From Akkermansiaceae bacterium (lineage in GTDB: Bacteria; Verrucomicrobiota; Verrucomicrobiia; Verrucomicrobiales; DEV007): 64,000 nt of DNA. The notes beneath the pieces were generated by a model. It did no database searches. It saw only the letters and a program-made list of their open reading frames with translations, and was not told the origin of the DNA. Of this stretch, positions 46,006 through 55,511 are shown piece after piece. The stretch is taken from assembly GCA_024233005.1 (NCBI GenBank), contig JACKQE010000001.1:894742-958741 (forward strand), written 5' to 3'. The stretch's first letter is position 1. The number at the start of each line of letters is the position of its first letter. Position numbers and translations under genes: made by a program.

Positions 46006-48564
46006 ATGATGTGCCTTCTCCCCTGTACGGCCCGGTTCCTCGGGACCTTTGTGTGTTTCGCTTCCCTGACCCAGGCCATTGAGGTTCCCCTTCGTATCAA
46101 TGCCGGAGGGCCGTCTCTGGGTGAAAAGGATTCACCGAATTACTGGGTCAGTGACCGGGAGTTTGTCGAAGGGGGGGATTCCTTTTCCTTCGGGGGCAAG
46201 CACGACACTCGCCACGCGGAAGACCCCGGTCCGGCGAAGCTTTACCAGACCGTCCGCCACCGTGACCATACCTACACCATCAAGGGACTGAAGGAAGGTC
46301 TCTACCGGGTGCGTTTTCATTTCACCGATGGCAAAGACAGCGGCAAGCGGGCCATGGATTACCGCATCGACGGTGCCTTGGTGATCAACAACTTCAGCCC
46401 GGCACGGGCCGCCGGCGGGATGCGTCAGGTCCACATCATCGAGGTTTTGGCCACCGTCCAGAAACGTGAACCGTTGGTGATCCGGTGTCTTGCGGACAAA
46501 GGGGACGATGTATTCGAGGCCGGTTTGGAGATTCTCCCCGACACCGGGGAGCGGTTGCCTCCACCGGCAGCCGGTCCTCGCCCGGATCCGGGAGCGGCTT
46601 CTACCGCCGCGGCGATCCGAAAACTGACGGGTGCCCCGACGCGTTTTGTCTGGTCCCAGTCGAGTCGGGGCCACCATTCCGTCGGTCCCAAAGACCGAGT
46701 GCGGCTCATGGCTTTCGACACCGAGGATGGGTTTGGCGAGCGACTCTTGCTGCCCGATGAGGCGGCCTATGCCAAGCCTTTGTTCACGCCCGATGGTCTT
46801 GCTGTCGTGTTCACCGACCGGAAAAAACGCACCATCTTCCGGATCGATTGGGACGGAACCCATCTGACCGACCTCGGGCCCGGCTATGCTACCGATGTTT
46901 GGCGGGATCCGACCACCGGCCGGGATTGGGTCTATTTCCGGGGCGGTGATGGAGTCAAATCGGACGCCATCCTGCGTCGTCCGATGGATGGGGGTGGCAA
47001 GGACCAGGTGGTATGGGACCACACAGAGAACGGCCATCAAGTGATGCCCTGGTTTCAGCTGTCCGCCGATGGCCTGCGCTTTTCGGACGCCTTCCCTTGG
47101 CCCCGGTGTGGCACCGGGGATCTGACAGGGGATGACTGGGAGCAGCTTGCCACCGGCTGTTGGCCCGGCATTGCCCCCGACAACAGCTACCGCAGTTTTG
47201 TATTTGCGGGCAGCCACACCGAGGTCACCATGTTCGAAAGCGGAGGCGCCCGTCCCCGTAAGATTGACCTCTCCAAGGTCCCCGGGCGGGAAGGGCGAAA
47301 GCTCTACTTCCCCCGCTGGAGCAACGACGTGCGCTTTCTCACCGTGTCTTCCCCGGAGGACGATCCCAAAGCGGAACTTTATGTGGGAAAATTCGACCCC
47401 CAGTGGGATCGGGTGGAGTCCTGGGTTCAGGTCACGCACAACCAGCGGGCGGATATTTTTGGCGACGCCTGGATCCGCCCCGACAAAGGTCCCGCGCCCG
47501 GCTCTGTGGCGGTTTCAGGCACGCCCATTCGCGCCCGGCCGGTTCCTGACCAAGGTCCCGCCATGGGGAAATTCTGGCCGGGGACAAATCAGGGACTGCT
47601 CTGGATCTGGGATAATGCCAAAGCCAAAAATGAAGCTCCCAAGCGGGAGGGCGAAAAGCGGCCCTTCTCTTGCACCGGGGACCTCAAAGGACGCGCCCGC
47701 TATGGTCCCTGGCATGAGCTGCGTCTCGGCACGGGGTCGTTTGTCGCCGAGCATGACGCCGGTAGCAGGGTTGTCTCCGCGTGGAGACGGAGTGGGGTAT
47801 TCAGCCTCGAAATGCTCCTGACCCCTCTCTCCGGGACAGGGCGTGGCGGCATTCTCTGCGTTGGCTCCGGATCGCTGTCGCTGGTGCAGCAGGATGAAGA
47901 CCTGGAACTTGTGCTCCCGGATCAGCAGACCATTTCTCTGGGAAAATTGGCCGTGGGCCGGACGTCCCATGTCCTGTTGTCTGCCACCGCCGGACAAATC
48001 CGGGCTTGGGTCGATGGGAAGGAGTCTCCCTCTCTGCCCCGGTTGAAGACCCTCCCCACCCAGTGGGATTCCACAGGAATGGCACTCACCTTGGGCGATC
48101 TGTCTGGTGGCGGTCTCGATTGGAAGGGAGCCTTGGAGAAGGTCGCGCTCTATGACCGGGGCATCACCGCGGACGAGGCCCTGCAGCATCACACCCTCTC
48201 CCGACAGTCGCTTGAAGGCCGCAAAGCCCCGCCCCAGGCGGAGATCGAGGCCCGACTCGTGGAGGCCACCGTGCCGCCCGGGCTCGATGAGATCGGAACC
48301 TATCGGCGGGCCTTGGTGGAAAATGTCTATGAAGTCACAGCGGTCAAGTCGGGCGATCTGGCGAAAGTCGGTGACCAGATCGTGGCTCTGCAATGGGTCA
48401 TCATGGATGGGAAACTGCTGCCCTCAGCGGCGGAATTAGAACCCGGTCAGGCCACCCGGATGCGGTTGGAGCCCGCCGCGGACCACCCCGAGTTGGAAGG
48501 CGAGTTCCGCAGCAGTGATCACTCGGCCTTTGAGGCGACGGTCTTCCTCGACGTCACGGAGTGA
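46006..48564 (+). CDS. Secreted malectin-like / beta-propeller / LamG-like protein
   Basis: The 852-residue protein has a signal peptide (about 1-24). A malectin-like carbohydrate-binding domain (about 25-175; LRINAGG to DVFEAGLEILP) comes first. A TolB/WD40-like propeller (about 200-520) has repeated strand-turn units such as LFTPDGLAVVFTD and FPRWSNDVRFLTV. A LamG/concanavalin-like domain (about 590-730) ends with GALEKVALYDRGIT. A beta tail closes it. It diverges from the SGNH-DUF1080 gene, and both look like parts of one glycan-handling neighbourhood. No enzymatic motif was found. Confidence 0.8.
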   Translation: MMCLLPCTARFLGTFVCFASLTQAIEVPLRINAGGPSLGEKDSPNYWVSDREFVEGGDSFSFGGKHDTRHAEDPGPAKLYQTVRHRDHTYTIKGLKEGLYRVRFHFTDGKDSGKRAMDYRIDGALVINNFSPARAAGGMRQVHIIEVLATVQKREPLVIRCLADKGDDVFEAGLEILPDTGERLPPPAAGPRPDPGAASTAAAIRKLTGAPTRFVWSQSSRGHHSVGPKDRVRLMAFDTEDGFGERLLLPDEAAYAKPLFTPDGLAVVFTDRKKRTIFRIDWDGTHLTDLGPGYATDVWRDPTTGRDWVYFRGGDGVKSDAILRRPMDGGGKDQVVWDHTENGHQVMPWFQLSADGLRFSDAFPWPRCGTGDLTGDDWEQLATGCWPGIAPDNSYRSFVFAGSHTEVTMFESGGARPRKIDLSKVPGREGRKLYFPRWSNDVRFLTVSSPEDDPKAELYVGKFDPQWDRVESWVQVTHNQRADIFGDAWIRPDKGPAPGSVAVSGTPIRARPVPDQGPAMGKFWPGTNQGLLWIWDNAKAKNEAPKREGEKRPFSCTGDLKGRARYGPWHELRLGTGSFVAEHDAGSRVVSAWRRSGVFSLEMLLTPLSGTGRGGILCVGSGSLSLVQQDEDLELVLPDQQTISLGKLAVGRTSHVLLSATAGQIRAWVDGKESPSLPRLKTLPTQWDSTGMALTLGDLSGGGLDWKGALEKVALYDRGITADEALQHHTLSRQSLEGRKAPPQAEIEARLVEATVPPGLDEIGTYRRALVENVYEVTAVKSGDLAKVGDQIVALQWVIMDGKLLPSAAELEPGQATRMRLEPAADHPELEGEFRSSDHSAFEATVFLDVTE

Positions 48565-48603
48565 GCGGGAAGACGTTCAGGAGGCTCCTGCCGTGAATCC
48601 TCC

Positions 48604-49365
48604 TCAGAGCAGCTCGTAGCCGAGAACGCTGAGCGCGTAAAGCGCGGCGGTTTCGCTGCGGAGAACAATGGGGCCCAGCGAAAGAGGCCGGAAACCGGCG
48701 GTGAGCGCCTGACTCAGTTCAGCGGGGGTGAAATCACCTTCCGGTCCGATCCAAATGTGGACTTTTTGGGGAGAGTCTCCGCCATGGTTCTCGCGGTGTT
48801 CGGCCAGCAGTTCGCGCAAGGGCAGGGTTTCCGGAGAAATGGCGGCAATGAGACGGAGTTCCCCGGGGCCAGGACGGCCAAGCGCCCCCAGAGCCTTGGT
48901 AACTGTCTGGGGCACCGCAATGTCCGGCACCAGGTTGCGACCACACTGTTTGCAGGCTTCCAGGGCGTTGCGTTGCCATTTGTCCCGGCGCTTTCCGGCT
49001 TCGTCGGCATCGAGGCGGACTACCGTCCGGTCCGAGAGCAGTGGCATCAGGGCGCTGGCACCCAGTTCCACCGCTTTCTGCACGATCAGATCCATGTTCT
49101 TCCCTTTGGGAACTGCCTGGCCAAGAATCAACTGACTGCGGAGCGGGACACTGCGGGACATTCCGAGGGGACGGAGGGTGACGAGCTGGTCGGTGGTGGT
49201 GACGATTTCCACGTTGGCCTCGGTGCCGGATCCGTCAAAGACGGTGACACGGTCTCCCGGACGGCAGCGCACGACCTGCGTGCAGTGATGGGCCTCCTCA
49301 CCTTCGAGCCTCAAGTCTTCAGCATTCCATCGGTCGGGGGGGATAAAAAAGCGGTGCCGGGACAT
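48604..49365 (-). CDS. rsmE: 16S rRNA (uracil-1498-N3)-methyltransferase
   Basis: The 253-residue protein has a PUA-like N-terminal domain (LEGEEAHHCTQVVRCRPGD). A SPOUT methyltransferase domain follows, with KAVELGASALMPL, then the SAM-binding IGPEGDFTPAEL and LGPIVLRSETAALYAL at the knot. It modifies U1498 of 16S rRNA in E. coli. It starts 5 bp after dnaJ on the same strand; rsmE is often linked to dnaJ in other bacteria, usually with prmA between them, which is absent here. Confidence 0.93.
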   Translation of the reverse strand: MSRHRFFIPPDRWNAEDLRLEGEEAHHCTQVVRCRPGDRVTVFDGSGTEANVEIVTTTDQLVTLRPLGMSRSVPLRSQLILGQAVPKGKNMDLIVQKAVELGASALMPLLSDRTVVRLDADEAGKRRDKWQRNALEACKQCGRNLVPDIAVPQTVTKALGALGRPGPGELRLIAAISPETLPLRELLAEHRENHGGDSPQKVHIWIGPEGDFTPAELSQALTAGFRPLSLGPIVLRSETAALYALSVLGYELL

Positions 49366-49370
49366 CGGGA

Positions 49371-50552
49371 TTATTTGAAAAAGCGCTTCGCCTTCTCAAA
49401 GAACGATTCGCGCAACGGGGAGTTTTCGTGGTTGATGCTTTCGGCAAAAGCCCGGAGCTTTTCCTCCTGATCCTTGGTCAGCTTCGTGGGCACTTCGACC
49501 TGGATGGTCACCAGGAGGTCCCCCTTCCGGCTGGAATTGATCTCCGGCATGCCTTTATGGCGCAACCGGAAAACCGTCTCACTCTGGGTGCCTCCTGGGA
49601 TTTTGACAGTGGCCTTGCCTTCCAGTGTCGGCACGACCAGATCTCCCCCCAAGGCCGCGAGCGAGAAGGGTACTGGCACGGTGCAGTGAAGGTCGTTGTG
49701 ATCCCGTTCGAAAATTTCATGCCGCTTCACATGAATGACAAGGTAAAGGTCGCCCGCCTCACCACCGCGCTGTCCTGCATCCCCGTTCGCGGTGGAGCGC
49801 AGCCGCACCCCATCGATGGCTCCGGGGGGAATGCGCATCTTGACGCGGGTAACGCCCTGGACCCGGCCTTCTCCCCGACAGGCGGAGCAAGGGTCGGCGA
49901 TGACTTCGCCGGCGCCGGCGCAGGTGGGACAGGGTTGTTGGATGTGGAAAAACCCCCGGGAGGTCACGACCTGGCCGCTCCCTCCGCAGGTTCCACAGGC
50001 GCGCCCGGCAGCTTTGCCTTTGGCCCCGGTGGAATGGCACTTGTCGCAGGCGACGAACTTTTCGAGTTCCAATTCCTTTTCCGTTCCTTGGGCGGCCTCT
50101 TCGAGGGAAATGTTCAGATCATAGCGAAGGTCCGAGCCGCTGCGCTTCATCCCTTGGCGCCGCCGACCACCACCGCCGCCACCGCCGCCGAAAAACTCCT
50201 CAAAGATGCTGCCGCCACCACCACCACCACCACCGCCAGCCCCGGCGAAGACTTCCCGGAAAATGTCGAAGGGATCGTGGAACCCGCCGCCGCCGAATCC
50301 GCCGCCGCCAGCTCCGGGACTGCCGGCTCCGAAGGCGGCGTGACCGAAGCGGTCGTAGGCGGCCCTTTTCTGCTCATCCATGAGCACCTCGTAGGCTTCA
50401 CCCAATTCCTTGAATTTGTCCTCCGCAGCTTTGTCATCCGGGTTTTTGTCCGGATGATATTGCACGGCGAGTTTTCGGTAGGCCTTTTTGATTTCGGCTT
50501 CAGTGGATTCCCGGCCCACGCCAAGGATTTCGTAATAATCGCGTTTCGCCAT
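49371..50552 (-). CDS. dnaJ: Chaperone protein DnaJ
   Basis: This 393-residue Hsp40 co-chaperone stimulates the DnaK ATPase. The J domain (1-70) has the HPD motif. An unusually long Gly-rich region (about 75-130) contains runs of eight to nine glycines. Four zinc-finger units follow ([32 protein letters not shown]), then the C-terminal substrate-binding domains. It follows grpE by 34 bp; no dnaK is in the window. Confidence 0.96.
   Translation of the reverse strand: MAKRDYYEILGVGRESTEAEIKKAYRKLAVQYHPDKNPDDKAAEDKFKELGEAYEVLMDEQKRAAYDRFGHAAFGAGSPGAGGGGFGGGGFHDPFDIFREVFAGAGGGGGGGGGSIFEEFFGGGGGGGGRRRQGMKRSGSDLRYDLNISLEEAAQGTEKELELEKFVACDKCHSTGAKGKAAGRACGTCGGSGQVVTSRGFFHIQQPCPTCAGAGEVIADPCSACRGEGRVQGVTRVKMRIPPGAIDGVRLRSTANGDAGQRGGEAGDLYLVIHVKRHEIFERDHNDLHCTVPVPFSLAALGGDLVVPTLEGKATVKIPGGTQSETVFRLRHKGMPEINSSRKGDLLVTIQVEVPTKLTKDQEEKLRAFAESINHENSPLRESFFEKAKRFFK
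50157..50240. repeat. Trinucleotide (CCA/CCG) microsatellite inside dnaJ
   Basis: Repeated CCG and CCA triplets on the + strand encode the long glycine runs of DnaJ on the minus strand. Two blocks (about 50157-50189 and 50211-50240) flank a short unique segment. Triplet slippage here would alter linker length without breaking the frame. Confidence 0.7.
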
Positions 50553-50586
50553 TACAATGCAGTCTGTGAAAGGGAGGGAAGGAACA

Positions 50587-51147
50587 TCAGGCGGGGTCTT
50601 TTGCGGGGCCCGTGGAAACCGCGACCACCGCGGCGCGGAGGAGGCGCTCGCGGAGTTTGTAGCCGGGACGGAGGAGACGGATCACCGTGCCTTCAGGGAC
50701 GGTGTCGGAGGCTTCCTGTTGCACGGCCTCGTGCTGGTTCGGATCGAAGGGAGCTCCCTCGCCCGGGACAGGCTCGACCCCGTAGTCTTTTAGCAGGTCC
50801 TGGAATTGCTTCAGCACCATGCCCATGCCGAGGAGAATGGAAGAGGCGTCGCCGGTCGGGGAGGCCTGGGCTGCTTTGAGCCCCATTTCATAATTGTCGA
50901 GGACCGGCAGCAGGCTTTCGAGGAGCGAGCTGTTGGCGTATTGGAGGGCTTCGGCACGCTCGCGGGTCATCCGCTTCCGGTAGTTCTCAAAGTCAGCCGC
51001 CGTCCTCAGAGCGAGCTCTTTCCACTTCGCAGCTTCGGCCTCCAGCTCGGCGACCGGATCAGCCGGCTCTTCATCAGGCCGCTCCGGGGTGGGGGAGGCG
51101 ATGGTGGGATCGATGAATTCTGCTTCGGACTCGGATGGGCGCTCCAT
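50587..51147 (-). CDS. grpE: Nucleotide exchange factor GrpE
   Basis: The 186-residue co-chaperone exchanges ADP on DnaK. An acidic N-terminal tail (about 1-35) is followed by the long dimerisation helix (about 35-85; [16 protein letters not shown] is typical). The beta domain ends with [28 protein letters not shown], the signature region. grpE-dnaJ order without dnaK between them means dnaK is elsewhere. It starts 76 bp after the phosphatase gene. Confidence 0.95.
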   Translation of the reverse strand: MERPSESEAEFIDPTIASPTPERPDEEPADPVAELEAEAAKWKELALRTAADFENYRKRMTRERAEALQYANSSLLESLLPVLDNYEMGLKAAQASPTGDASSILLGMGMVLKQFQDLLKDYGVEPVPGEGAPFDPNQHEAVQQEASDTVPEGTVIRLLRPGYKLRERLLRAAVVAVSTGPAKDPA

Positions 51148-51223
51148 GGGGATGGTTCTGTGGACAGGGGACTGGGGTTGGGACTTGAAAAAAGGAACCC
51201 ACCGTTTGGCGGGTGGCCAATAT

Positions 51224-52663
51224 TCACCGCTTTTCCAATGCGATCAAGGTAACGTCGTCATTCTGGGGCATTCCCGTTCCAAAAGCGCGCAGGGAAGCGG
51301 CGATGCCGTCGATGACCGCCTCGCTGCCTTTGCTGGCGAGTTCCTGGAAGCGCTCCCGGAGCCGGTCGATGCCAAATTCCTCCATGTCAACGTTCTGCCG
51401 CTCGATGGCGCCATCCGTGAAAAGCAGAATGACGTCGCCTGGAGCCATGCGAAAACAGAAATCTTCGACACACTGCTCAAACACTTCCCCTTGGTCGATC
51501 CCCGCAACCAATCCAGAGGGCTCCAGGGCTTCGATCTCGGAAGTCTCACTTCGGAAACAGAGGGGCGGTTCATGCCCCGCGCAGGCAAGGGTGATCTCAT
51601 CGTTGCCCTTTTCGAGCACGAGATAGAGGAGACTCACGAACATGTCCTGCCGCATGTCGGGAAAGAGCACGCGGTTTACCGCATGGAGGACCTGTGCGGG
51701 AGATCGGGTCAGCCCGACATTGGCTCGCAAAATGCTCCGGCTCATGGCCATGACGAGCGAGGCGGCGATGCCTTTCCCGCAGACATCACCGATGGCGACG
51801 CCGTAGTGGGTTTCGTCGATCCTGATATAGTCGTAATAGTCGCCACTGACGACACGGGCGGGACGGTAGATCGCGGCCAGATGAAAATCGGAGAGCGCCG
51901 GGGGCTTCATCGGCAGCATGATGCGCTGGATCTCGCTGGCGCGGCGGATCTCCTCGTCGAGTCGGCGCTTTTCCCCGGCTTCGACATGAACGAGGGCATT
52001 GCCGAGGGCAAAGGAGGATTGTTCCGCGACGGAGCGGAAGACTTCGAACTCGTTCATCGAAAAGCCTTTGCTCCCTTTTCCGCTCCGGTGCCGGGTCATC
52101 GCCAGCACCCCGAAACGCTTCTGACCGTAGATCAGGGGGGCCAGCATGGCGGAAGTGTTGCGCTGGCTCTCCGCCGCCACTTCTTTGAGGGACTCCTGCA
52201 GCGCGAGGTCGTGGGTCATCACAGCACCGGCACCCCCGAGGATTTCGCCGAGGAGACCCTCCGATTCGGGAATGTGGGCCAGCAGCAAGTGACTGCGCAG
52301 GGCCGCCGACTTGCCGGGGGTTTCTTTGCGGAGAGATTCCGGCAGCGGTATCACCACCGGCTCGATGGCGCTGACATGGACGGCGGTGAGCTCCCCGTCC
52401 TCTGCGAGATAGAGGATGGCTCCGTCGGCAGAGACCACATCCGCGGCCCCTTCCACAATGAAACGCTGCAGGGCACTGGCGCTTGTGTCATCTCTCAGAG
52501 ATTCCCCGAGTCCGTGAAGGAACTCGAACATGCGGTGTTCCCCCACCGCGATCTCGTCCCGTTCCCGGGCCACGACCAGCAGGCGTCCCCGGTAACGCGC
52601 CCAAATGAGGGCCGTGATCAAGGCGCCCAGGACCAGCAGCGACCCGTAAACGTAATGCTCCAT
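51224..52663 (-). CDS. GAF-domain PP2C/SpoIIE-type phosphatase (RsbU-like)
   Basis: The 479-residue protein starts with one membrane helix (about 4-22), then a GAF domain (about 50-215). A coiled linker (EEIRRASEIQRIMLP) leads into a SpoIIE/PP2C phosphatase domain. Metal-binding motifs are VSGDYYDY, then GDVCGKGIAASL, then DVILLFTDGAIE and the terminal NDDVTLIALE. Such enzymes dephosphorylate STAS-domain anti-anti-sigma proteins. The next gene upstream on the same strand encodes a STAS protein, a likely partner. No RsbW-type kinase gene is adjacent. Confidence 0.92.
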   Translation of the reverse strand: MEHYVYGSLLVLGALITALIWARYRGRLLVVARERDEIAVGEHRMFEFLHGLGESLRDDTSASALQRFIVEGAADVVSADGAILYLAEDGELTAVHVSAIEPVVIPLPESLRKETPGKSAALRSHLLLAHIPESEGLLGEILGGAGAVMTHDLALQESLKEVAAESQRNTSAMLAPLIYGQKRFGVLAMTRHRSGKGSKGFSMNEFEVFRSVAEQSSFALGNALVHVEAGEKRRLDEEIRRASEIQRIMLPMKPPALSDFHLAAIYRPARVVSGDYYDYIRIDETHYGVAIGDVCGKGIAASLVMAMSRSILRANVGLTRSPAQVLHAVNRVLFPDMRQDMFVSLLYLVLEKGNDEITLACAGHEPPLCFRSETSEIEALEPSGLVAGIDQGEVFEQCVEDFCFRMAPGDVILLFTDGAIERQNVDMEEFGIDRLRERFQELASKGSEAVIDGIAASLRAFGTGMPQNDDVTLIALEKR

Positions 52664-52725
52664 GCGCAGTGAGAAATTCCCGACCCTTGATTTCCGGCTA
52701 TCTACCGGAGTCCCCCGGGGTTGCT

Positions 52726-53274
52726 TCAGGTTGGGGGTTCGCCCCCGAGTTCCATTTTCAGGTATTGGATGACGTCTTTGAAGAGGGGCAAATTGTCGAC
52801 ATTTGCCTTCACGAGGGCCTCATGGGCTTCCAGACAAATCTCCGTTTTTGCCTCCCGGTCCATGGCCACAGGGCGGATAGGGTGGGAAAGATTTTCGGCC
52901 ACCAGCAGTCTTTCGCGGGCCCAGGTGTCCTGCTCGGCGTCCAGAGCCATCAGCTTGTGCAGGCCGAGCTTGCGCAGGGCGGTCCGGTTTCGCTCGTTGG
53001 CGTTGATCACATCTGTCCTCCCACCGCGAGCGGAGAGCTTGAGGGTGTGGGAGCAAAGTGTCCCCATGAAGGTGGAATCCATCAGGGAGCACTCCTCCAG
53101 GTCCACGACATAGCGGAGCACGCCCTGTTCGGCACATATGCCTAGGAAATTGGCAAGATCGGGGGCATTCCGGTTGTTTCCCGGTCCTTGAACCCGGATC
53201 CACGCCAAATCCTTGAAACAGCCGGCAACGATTCCGCTGCCGGTGGGGGAGTTTGGTGGAGTGACGTCGGTCAT
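52726..53274 (-). CDS. STAS-domain protein, anti-anti-sigma factor type
   Basis: The 182-residue protein has a STAS core with VVDLEECSLMDSTFMGTLC, where the Ser in DST is the expected phosphorylation site, followed by GRTDVINANERNRTALRKLGL. A C-terminal extension of about 60 residues (ending QYLKMELGGE) is longer than SpoIIAA/RsbV. It is encoded 62 bp upstream of the RsbU-like phosphatase gene, so the two could form a phosphatase-substrate pair in a partner switch. Confidence 0.85.
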   Translation of the reverse strand: MTDVTPPNSPTGSGIVAGCFKDLAWIRVQGPGNNRNAPDLANFLGICAEQGVLRYVVDLEECSLMDSTFMGTLCSHTLKLSARGGRTDVINANERNRTALRKLGLHKLMALDAEQDTWARERLLVAENLSHPIRPVAMDREAKTEICLEAHEALVKANVDNLPLFKDVIQYLKMELGGEPPT

Positions 53275-53330
53275 CGTTGCGGGGGATCAACGGGTAAATC
53301 ACTCCTGAGATCGGGATCGATCACTCAGGC

Positions 53331-53346
53331 TGCCCGGCATTCCGGG
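53331..53346. repeat. Short perfect hairpin between lipoprotein and STAS genes
   Basis: GCCCGG and CCGGGC pair around the loop CATT in the 143-bp gap between the lipoprotein gene and the STAS gene. A weaker CTGAG/CTCAG pair lies to its left. There is no T-tract on either side, so a terminator is uncertain. Confidence 0.4.
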
Positions 53347-53417
53347 CTTCCCCCTTCGCTCAGGGAGGGGATCTGCGTCCTGTTCCGCGAGTCCGGAGCT
53401 CAAGACGGGGTGTTCAC

Positions 53418-53894
53418 TCACTTCCACAGGAAAGACTTGCTTTCGGCGACAGGGGTCCCACCGGAGATAAGGGTGGTCTTCCAGGCGGTGACCGGCCCGC
53501 CAGTGGTATAGGCCTCGCCTGTGACTCTGAATTCCGAAGTGTTCTTCCCTTTTTTGCCTCTGATGTCGATCACCTGCGTGTGCACCGTGGAACCGGTGTT
53601 GCCTTGCAGATATTCCAGCTTCAACTCGTCGGCCCCTCCTTGAGGCGCGTGCCAAAAAACGGTGTAGTAGTTGCCAAACCGCTCCGTAAACTCCTCTGCG
53701 GTGACTGCTCCATGGAGGCGCCGCAGTTGCTCGGTCTGAATCATCTGGTCTTCCGTCAGGATCACCTGCCCGGGCTTCAGATGATAGGGATTCACCTTGG
53801 TGATTTGCGGTCCGGAGGTGGTAACGCAGGAGACAAGAGCTTGGCCTGCCAGGACCAGAGTAAGCAAGGCAAGCGGACGGAGTCGTGGATTCAT
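53418..53894 (-). CDS. Small putative lipoprotein
   Basis: The 158-residue product has a lipoprotein signal: a hydrophobic stretch ending LVSC at about residue 23, then VTTSGPQ. The mature part contains a helical segment, TEDQMIQTEQLRRLHGAVTAEEF, and a beta-rich C-terminus (EFRVTGEAYTTGG). It resembles no family I can name. ATG 53894 was chosen because it starts the signal; 21 earlier codons have no export character. It diverges from cysE and lies upstream of the STAS gene. Confidence 0.75.
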   Translation of the reverse strand: MNPRLRPLALLTLVLAGQALVSCVTTSGPQITKVNPYHLKPGQVILTEDQMIQTEQLRRLHGAVTAEEFTERFGNYYTVFWHAPQGGADELKLEYLQGNTGSTVHTQVIDIRGKKGKNTSEFRVTGEAYTTGGPVTAWKTTLISGGTPVAESKSFLWK

Positions 53895-54129
53895 CAGATC
53901 GGAAGGCGAGGGATTCGCGGTTTCGGCAATGGATGGGAAGTTTTCTCTTCCATCCAAACCGACGCGTTGTCGAGCGAAAATAAGTGCAATTGATCTCCTT
54001 GGAAACTGAAAATGTGTTCTTCGGGCTTCTGACGGACCTCTGAGGCGCCCTTTGCTCCCGCCGACCTCCTTGGGGGAACCAGTTTCCGGTTGGATTCGTC
54101 TTGGATGGCATTACCATGGGCTCCACCTT

Positions 54130-55068
54130 ATGGATTGCAGCCTCCGCGACATCACCAGCCGTCTCGTCCAGTCTTATCATGAGATCGGAGGGATCAATCG
54201 TCTCGACTGCGCCAACCTGCCCTCGAAACGTGCCATCGGGTCAGTTTGCGAGGAGCTTCTCCAGGTCCTCTTCCCCGGCTACCACGATGAGGAGCCGGTC
54301 CCTGCCGATGAGCTTGAGATGATCACGAGCGAGCGGATCGCCAATCTCACCGAGACCCTGGAAACGGAAATTTCCAAGGTGCTCCGGCTCCGCGACGATG
54401 CCTCCGAGCCTCCAGGGGGCTGGCGGGCGGAGTCCCGCAAACTGGCCTGCCGGGTGCTCCATGCCCTGCCGCGGCTCCGGGCTCTCCTCCGCACCGATGT
54501 GGAGGCTGCCTACGAGGGGGATCCCGCCGCGAAAAACTTCGACGAGATCATCCTCGCCTACCCCTGCATTGAGGCCATCGCCATGCAGCGTTGCGCCCAC
54601 GTCCTCTATTCCGAAGGCATTCCCCTGATCCCGCGCATCATGACCGAGTGGGCCCATAGCCGCAGCGGTATCGACATTCATCCCGGCGCCCGCATTGGCA
54701 CCCATTTTTTCATCGACCATGGCACGGGCGTGGTCATTGGTGAGACCTGTGTCATCGGCGACTACGTGAAGCTCTACCATGGCGTCACCCTGGGAGCGCG
54801 CAATTTTCCGAAGGACTCGCAGGGCCGCATCGTGAAAGGCAACAAGCGTCACCCCAACGTCGAGGACCATGTCGTCATTTACCCCAATGCCACCGTGCTC
54901 GGGGGGAAGACCACGATCGGGGCCGGATCCACGATCGGGGCCAACGTTTTCCTGCGCGAAAGTGTGCCCGCCAATTCCTTTGTCTCCACGGAAGGGGAAA
55001 AGCTGCGGGTCTTTGACAAGACCACGGGCGAGCAGGTGCTGGAGTTCTCCGGCGAGCGGGAGAACTGA
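54130..55068 (+). CDS. cysE: Serine O-acetyltransferase
   Basis: The 312-residue enzyme makes O-acetylserine, the precursor of cysteine. A helical N-terminal region (about 1-150) is followed by DPAAKNFDEIILAYPCIEAI, then a left-handed beta-helix of hexapeptide repeats. The active-site segment is SGIDIHPGARIGTHFFIDHGTGVVIGE, given here only as a position near 175-200. The long N-terminal part is as in EpsC-type enzymes. ATG 54130 was preferred over 54052, which would add 26 unrelated residues. It diverges from the lipoprotein gene. Confidence 0.92.
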   Translation: MDCSLRDITSRLVQSYHEIGGINRLDCANLPSKRAIGSVCEELLQVLFPGYHDEEPVPADELEMITSERIANLTETLETEISKVLRLRDDASEPPGGWRAESRKLACRVLHALPRLRALLRTDVEAAYEGDPAAKNFDEIILAYPCIEAIAMQRCAHVLYSEGIPLIPRIMTEWAHSRSGIDIHPGARIGTHFFIDHGTGVVIGETCVIGDYVKLYHGVTLGARNFPKDSQGRIVKGNKRHPNVEDHVVIYPNATVLGGKTTIGAGSTIGANVFLRESVPANSFVSTEGEKLRVFDKTTGEQVLEFSGEREN

Positions 55069-55511
55069 GTAGGCCGCGACCTTTTGTCCGAGTCTGGACC
55101 ACTGAGGTGGCCCCGGCAGACGGAGCCAGTGTCATGTTTGGATTTGAGGATTGAGAGTTGGGGCGTTCTCGGCAGATTCCAACGGAGAACCAAGCAGAAG
55201 AACAACCGATGGGACTTCACTGCGGAGGTCATCTCGCCACCCGGGACCGGTCATGGCCATCACTTGCGGGCCAAAGTCCGAAATACGGGAAGCGGGGGAG
55301 GAAGCTTGATCCACGCGCGAAAATCGATCAAACCACCGCACTGGAATTCGATTCGACCCTTTCGCTTCTTCGGACTTACCCTGTTCCCTCGGCAAATCTG
55401 CCGCTGCCCGCGGCTTCTCGTCGCCGGCGACCGAGTGAACATAAAGATCGCCTATCGGTCACAATTCCTCTCGAAAACGTCAGGGAGCTGTGATGCCATG
55501 ACAAGATCCTG
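55069..55511. other. 443-bp interval without a supported gene
   Basis: Several short frames cross this interval on both strands, but none shows a family pattern, signal peptide or consistent codon usage. It ends at the sigma factor start and should hold that gene's promoter. I see no clear -35/-10 pair; if the sigma factor autoregulates, its unknown recognition sequence would be here. Confidence 0.4.

Noticed and set aside
49428..50879. 483-codon + strand frame across dnaJ and grpE
   Set aside because: It is the shadow of the two chaperone genes and shows no protein pattern of its own.
51089..52672. 527-codon + strand frame opposite the phosphatase gene
   Set aside because: The opposite strand has a complete GAF-PP2C protein with metal-binding motifs.
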